Origin: Trebonia sp963836195
Lineage (GTDB): Bacteria > Actinomycetota > Actinomycetes > Streptosporangiales > Streptosporangiaceae
Assembly: GCA_963836195.1 (NCBI GenBank)
Contig: CAWIIX010000030.1
Coordinates: 310,001 to 374,000, forward strand
Reading direction: 5' to 3'
Length of the DNA: 64,000 bases
Part shown: in pieces, positions 63,336 through 64,000 of the stretch
Layout: every line of letters starts with the position of its first letter
Position numbering within the stretch: the first letter of the stretch is position 1
Notes under the pieces: model-generated
What the model was told of the DNA's origin: nothing
What the model saw: the letters and a program-made list of their open reading frames with translations, nothing else
The model's database searches: none
Made by a program: the position numbers and the translations under genes

Positions 63336-64000
63336 GTGAACGCACTTCCCCCCGTAAGGCGCCGGCTGCTCGGCTCGGCGCTGCGCAAGCACCGGGAGAG
63401 CCTTGGCTACACCCTGGATCAGGCTGCCCGGATCCTGGACTGCGACCGTTCGAAGATCAGCAGGATTGAGACCGGCCAGCGCGGCATTCGCCCCAAGGAG
63501 CTCCGCGAGCTGCTCACCGAGTACGGCGTGGCCGACGGCGAGCAGGAAGCGCTGCTCGCGATTGCGCACAGCGGCAGGCAGACCGGCTGGTGGCTTGACT
63601 ACGCGGACGTGCTCTCGGCGGCCGGTCAGGACTACGTGATCATGGAGCTGGCCGCGACCGAGATCCTCGCGTTCGAGCCGAACCAGGTTCCCGACCTGCT
63701 GCAGACCCCGGAGTACGCCAGCGCGCTGGCCGACGCCGACGCGAACGCGAGCGACGACGATCAGCGCGAGCACGCGATCGAGGTCAAGCTGGCCCGGCAG
63801 CGGATCGTGCTCGGCGATCGGTCGCCGAAGCTGGAGGTCGTGATCACCGAGGGGGCGCTGCGCCAGGCGGTCGGCGGACCGCGGGTGATGAGGGACCAGC
63901 TCGGGTGGCTCGCCGCCGTGGCCGACGCCGGCCGGGTGACCGGGCTGCCCGGCGACGGCGGGTCGGCCTCGGCCGACTCGGCTCCGGTCTCGCTTCAGGT
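63336..64000 (+). CDS. XRE-family regulator with DUF5753 domain, 3' truncated by window end
   Basis: GTG 63336 follows a strong GAGGAGGAAG site. The first 221 residues are visible: the helix-turn-helix LGSALRKHRESLGYTLDQA, then RILDCDRSKISRIETGQRGI, and the DUF5753 ligand domain (AATEILAFEPNQVPDLLQTPEY, LARQRIVLG, VITEGALRQAVGGP). Such regulators pair with DUF397 proteins, so a DUF397 gene is expected just to the right. This is the intact version of the fragment at 49083-49413. It is preceded by a 145-bp gap after hrpA. Confidence 0.88.
   Translation, partial: MNALPPVRRRLLGSALRKHRESLGYTLDQAARILDCDRSKISRIETGQRGIRPKELRELLTEYGVADGEQEALLAIAHSGRQTGWWLDYADVLSAAGQDYVIMELAATEILAFEPNQVPDLLQTPEYASALADADANASDDDQREHAIEVKLARQRIVLGDRSPKLEVVITEGALRQAVGGPRVMRDQLGWLAAVADAGRVTGLPGDGGSASADSAPVSLQ

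Overview
The window is high-GC actinomycete chromosome. The evidence is GTG starts behind GGAGG-type ribosome sites, a decaprenyl-phosphate phosphoribosyltransferase-like UbiA protein, a mycobacterial-type FolP2, several DUF574/DUF5753/DUF397 regulatory pieces and a menaquinone-era gene complement. A Streptosporangiales-like or other soil filamentous actinomycete fits best; this placement is inference from gene content, because no rRNA or other phylogenetic marker is present.

Layout. 1-7.2 kb: partial thioredoxin, UbiG-like methyltransferase, alpha/beta hydrolase, several small hypotheticals and a DUF2127 membrane protein. 5.2-9.4 kb is partly a gene graveyard, with remnants of a glyoxalase, a GIY-YIG nuclease, a C39-like peptidase and a YaaH/GPR1 transporter around a TetR regulator with a clear operator. 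9.4-17.7 kb: drug-type MFS exporter, a secreted G1 glutamic peptidase (frameshifted), a Tat-exported Trp/Cys repeat protein, kynureninase, and P450, acyl-CoA synthetase and YjbR genes. 17.9-20.6 kb: a phosphodiester-glycosidase-like membrane protein translationally coupled to UbiA. 20.6-23.4 kb: VIT/CCC1 metal transporter and an MprF-like lysyltransferase.

24.4-35.0 kb is the most coherent system: ferric-reductase/FNR flavocytochrome, FMN-binding exported protein and ApbE flavinyltransferase, followed by a b-type cytochrome, a ferric-reductase-like membrane protein and a NuoF-ferredoxin fusion. I read it as a trans-membrane electron-export chain carrying electrons from NAD(P)H to covalent flavin outside the membrane. 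Surface proteins (a beta-propeller and a second phosphodiester-glycosidase lipoprotein) lie among these genes.

35-46.6 kb: aldo/keto reductase with a divergent regulator, PRC-barrel and mini membrane proteins, GlgX, FolP2, an extradiol-dioxygenase-like protein, a large LuxR-type regulator, thiolase and a CaiB/AMACR CoA-transferase. 46.6-49.6 kb is a decayed integrated element and regulatory array: integrase pseudogene plus fragments of DUF574, DUF5753 and DUF397 proteins. 49.6-54 kb: an Nramp-related transporter behind a well-conserved M-box magnesium riboswitch, and a divergent MFS exporter. 54-64 kb: GNAT, TetR with a 29-bp palindromic operator, a short Rho, a GH3 glycosidase, HrpA helicase and a DUF5753 regulator running off the right end.

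A striking property is that at least ten otherwise well-conserved open reading frames need single-base frame corrections (G1 peptidase, YjbR, ferric-reductase-like protein, XRE regulator, PRC-barrel, GH3 twice, HrpA three times). This looks more like residual sequencing indels than biological decay, except for the integrase, where a 5-bp duplication and a deletion indicate real decay.
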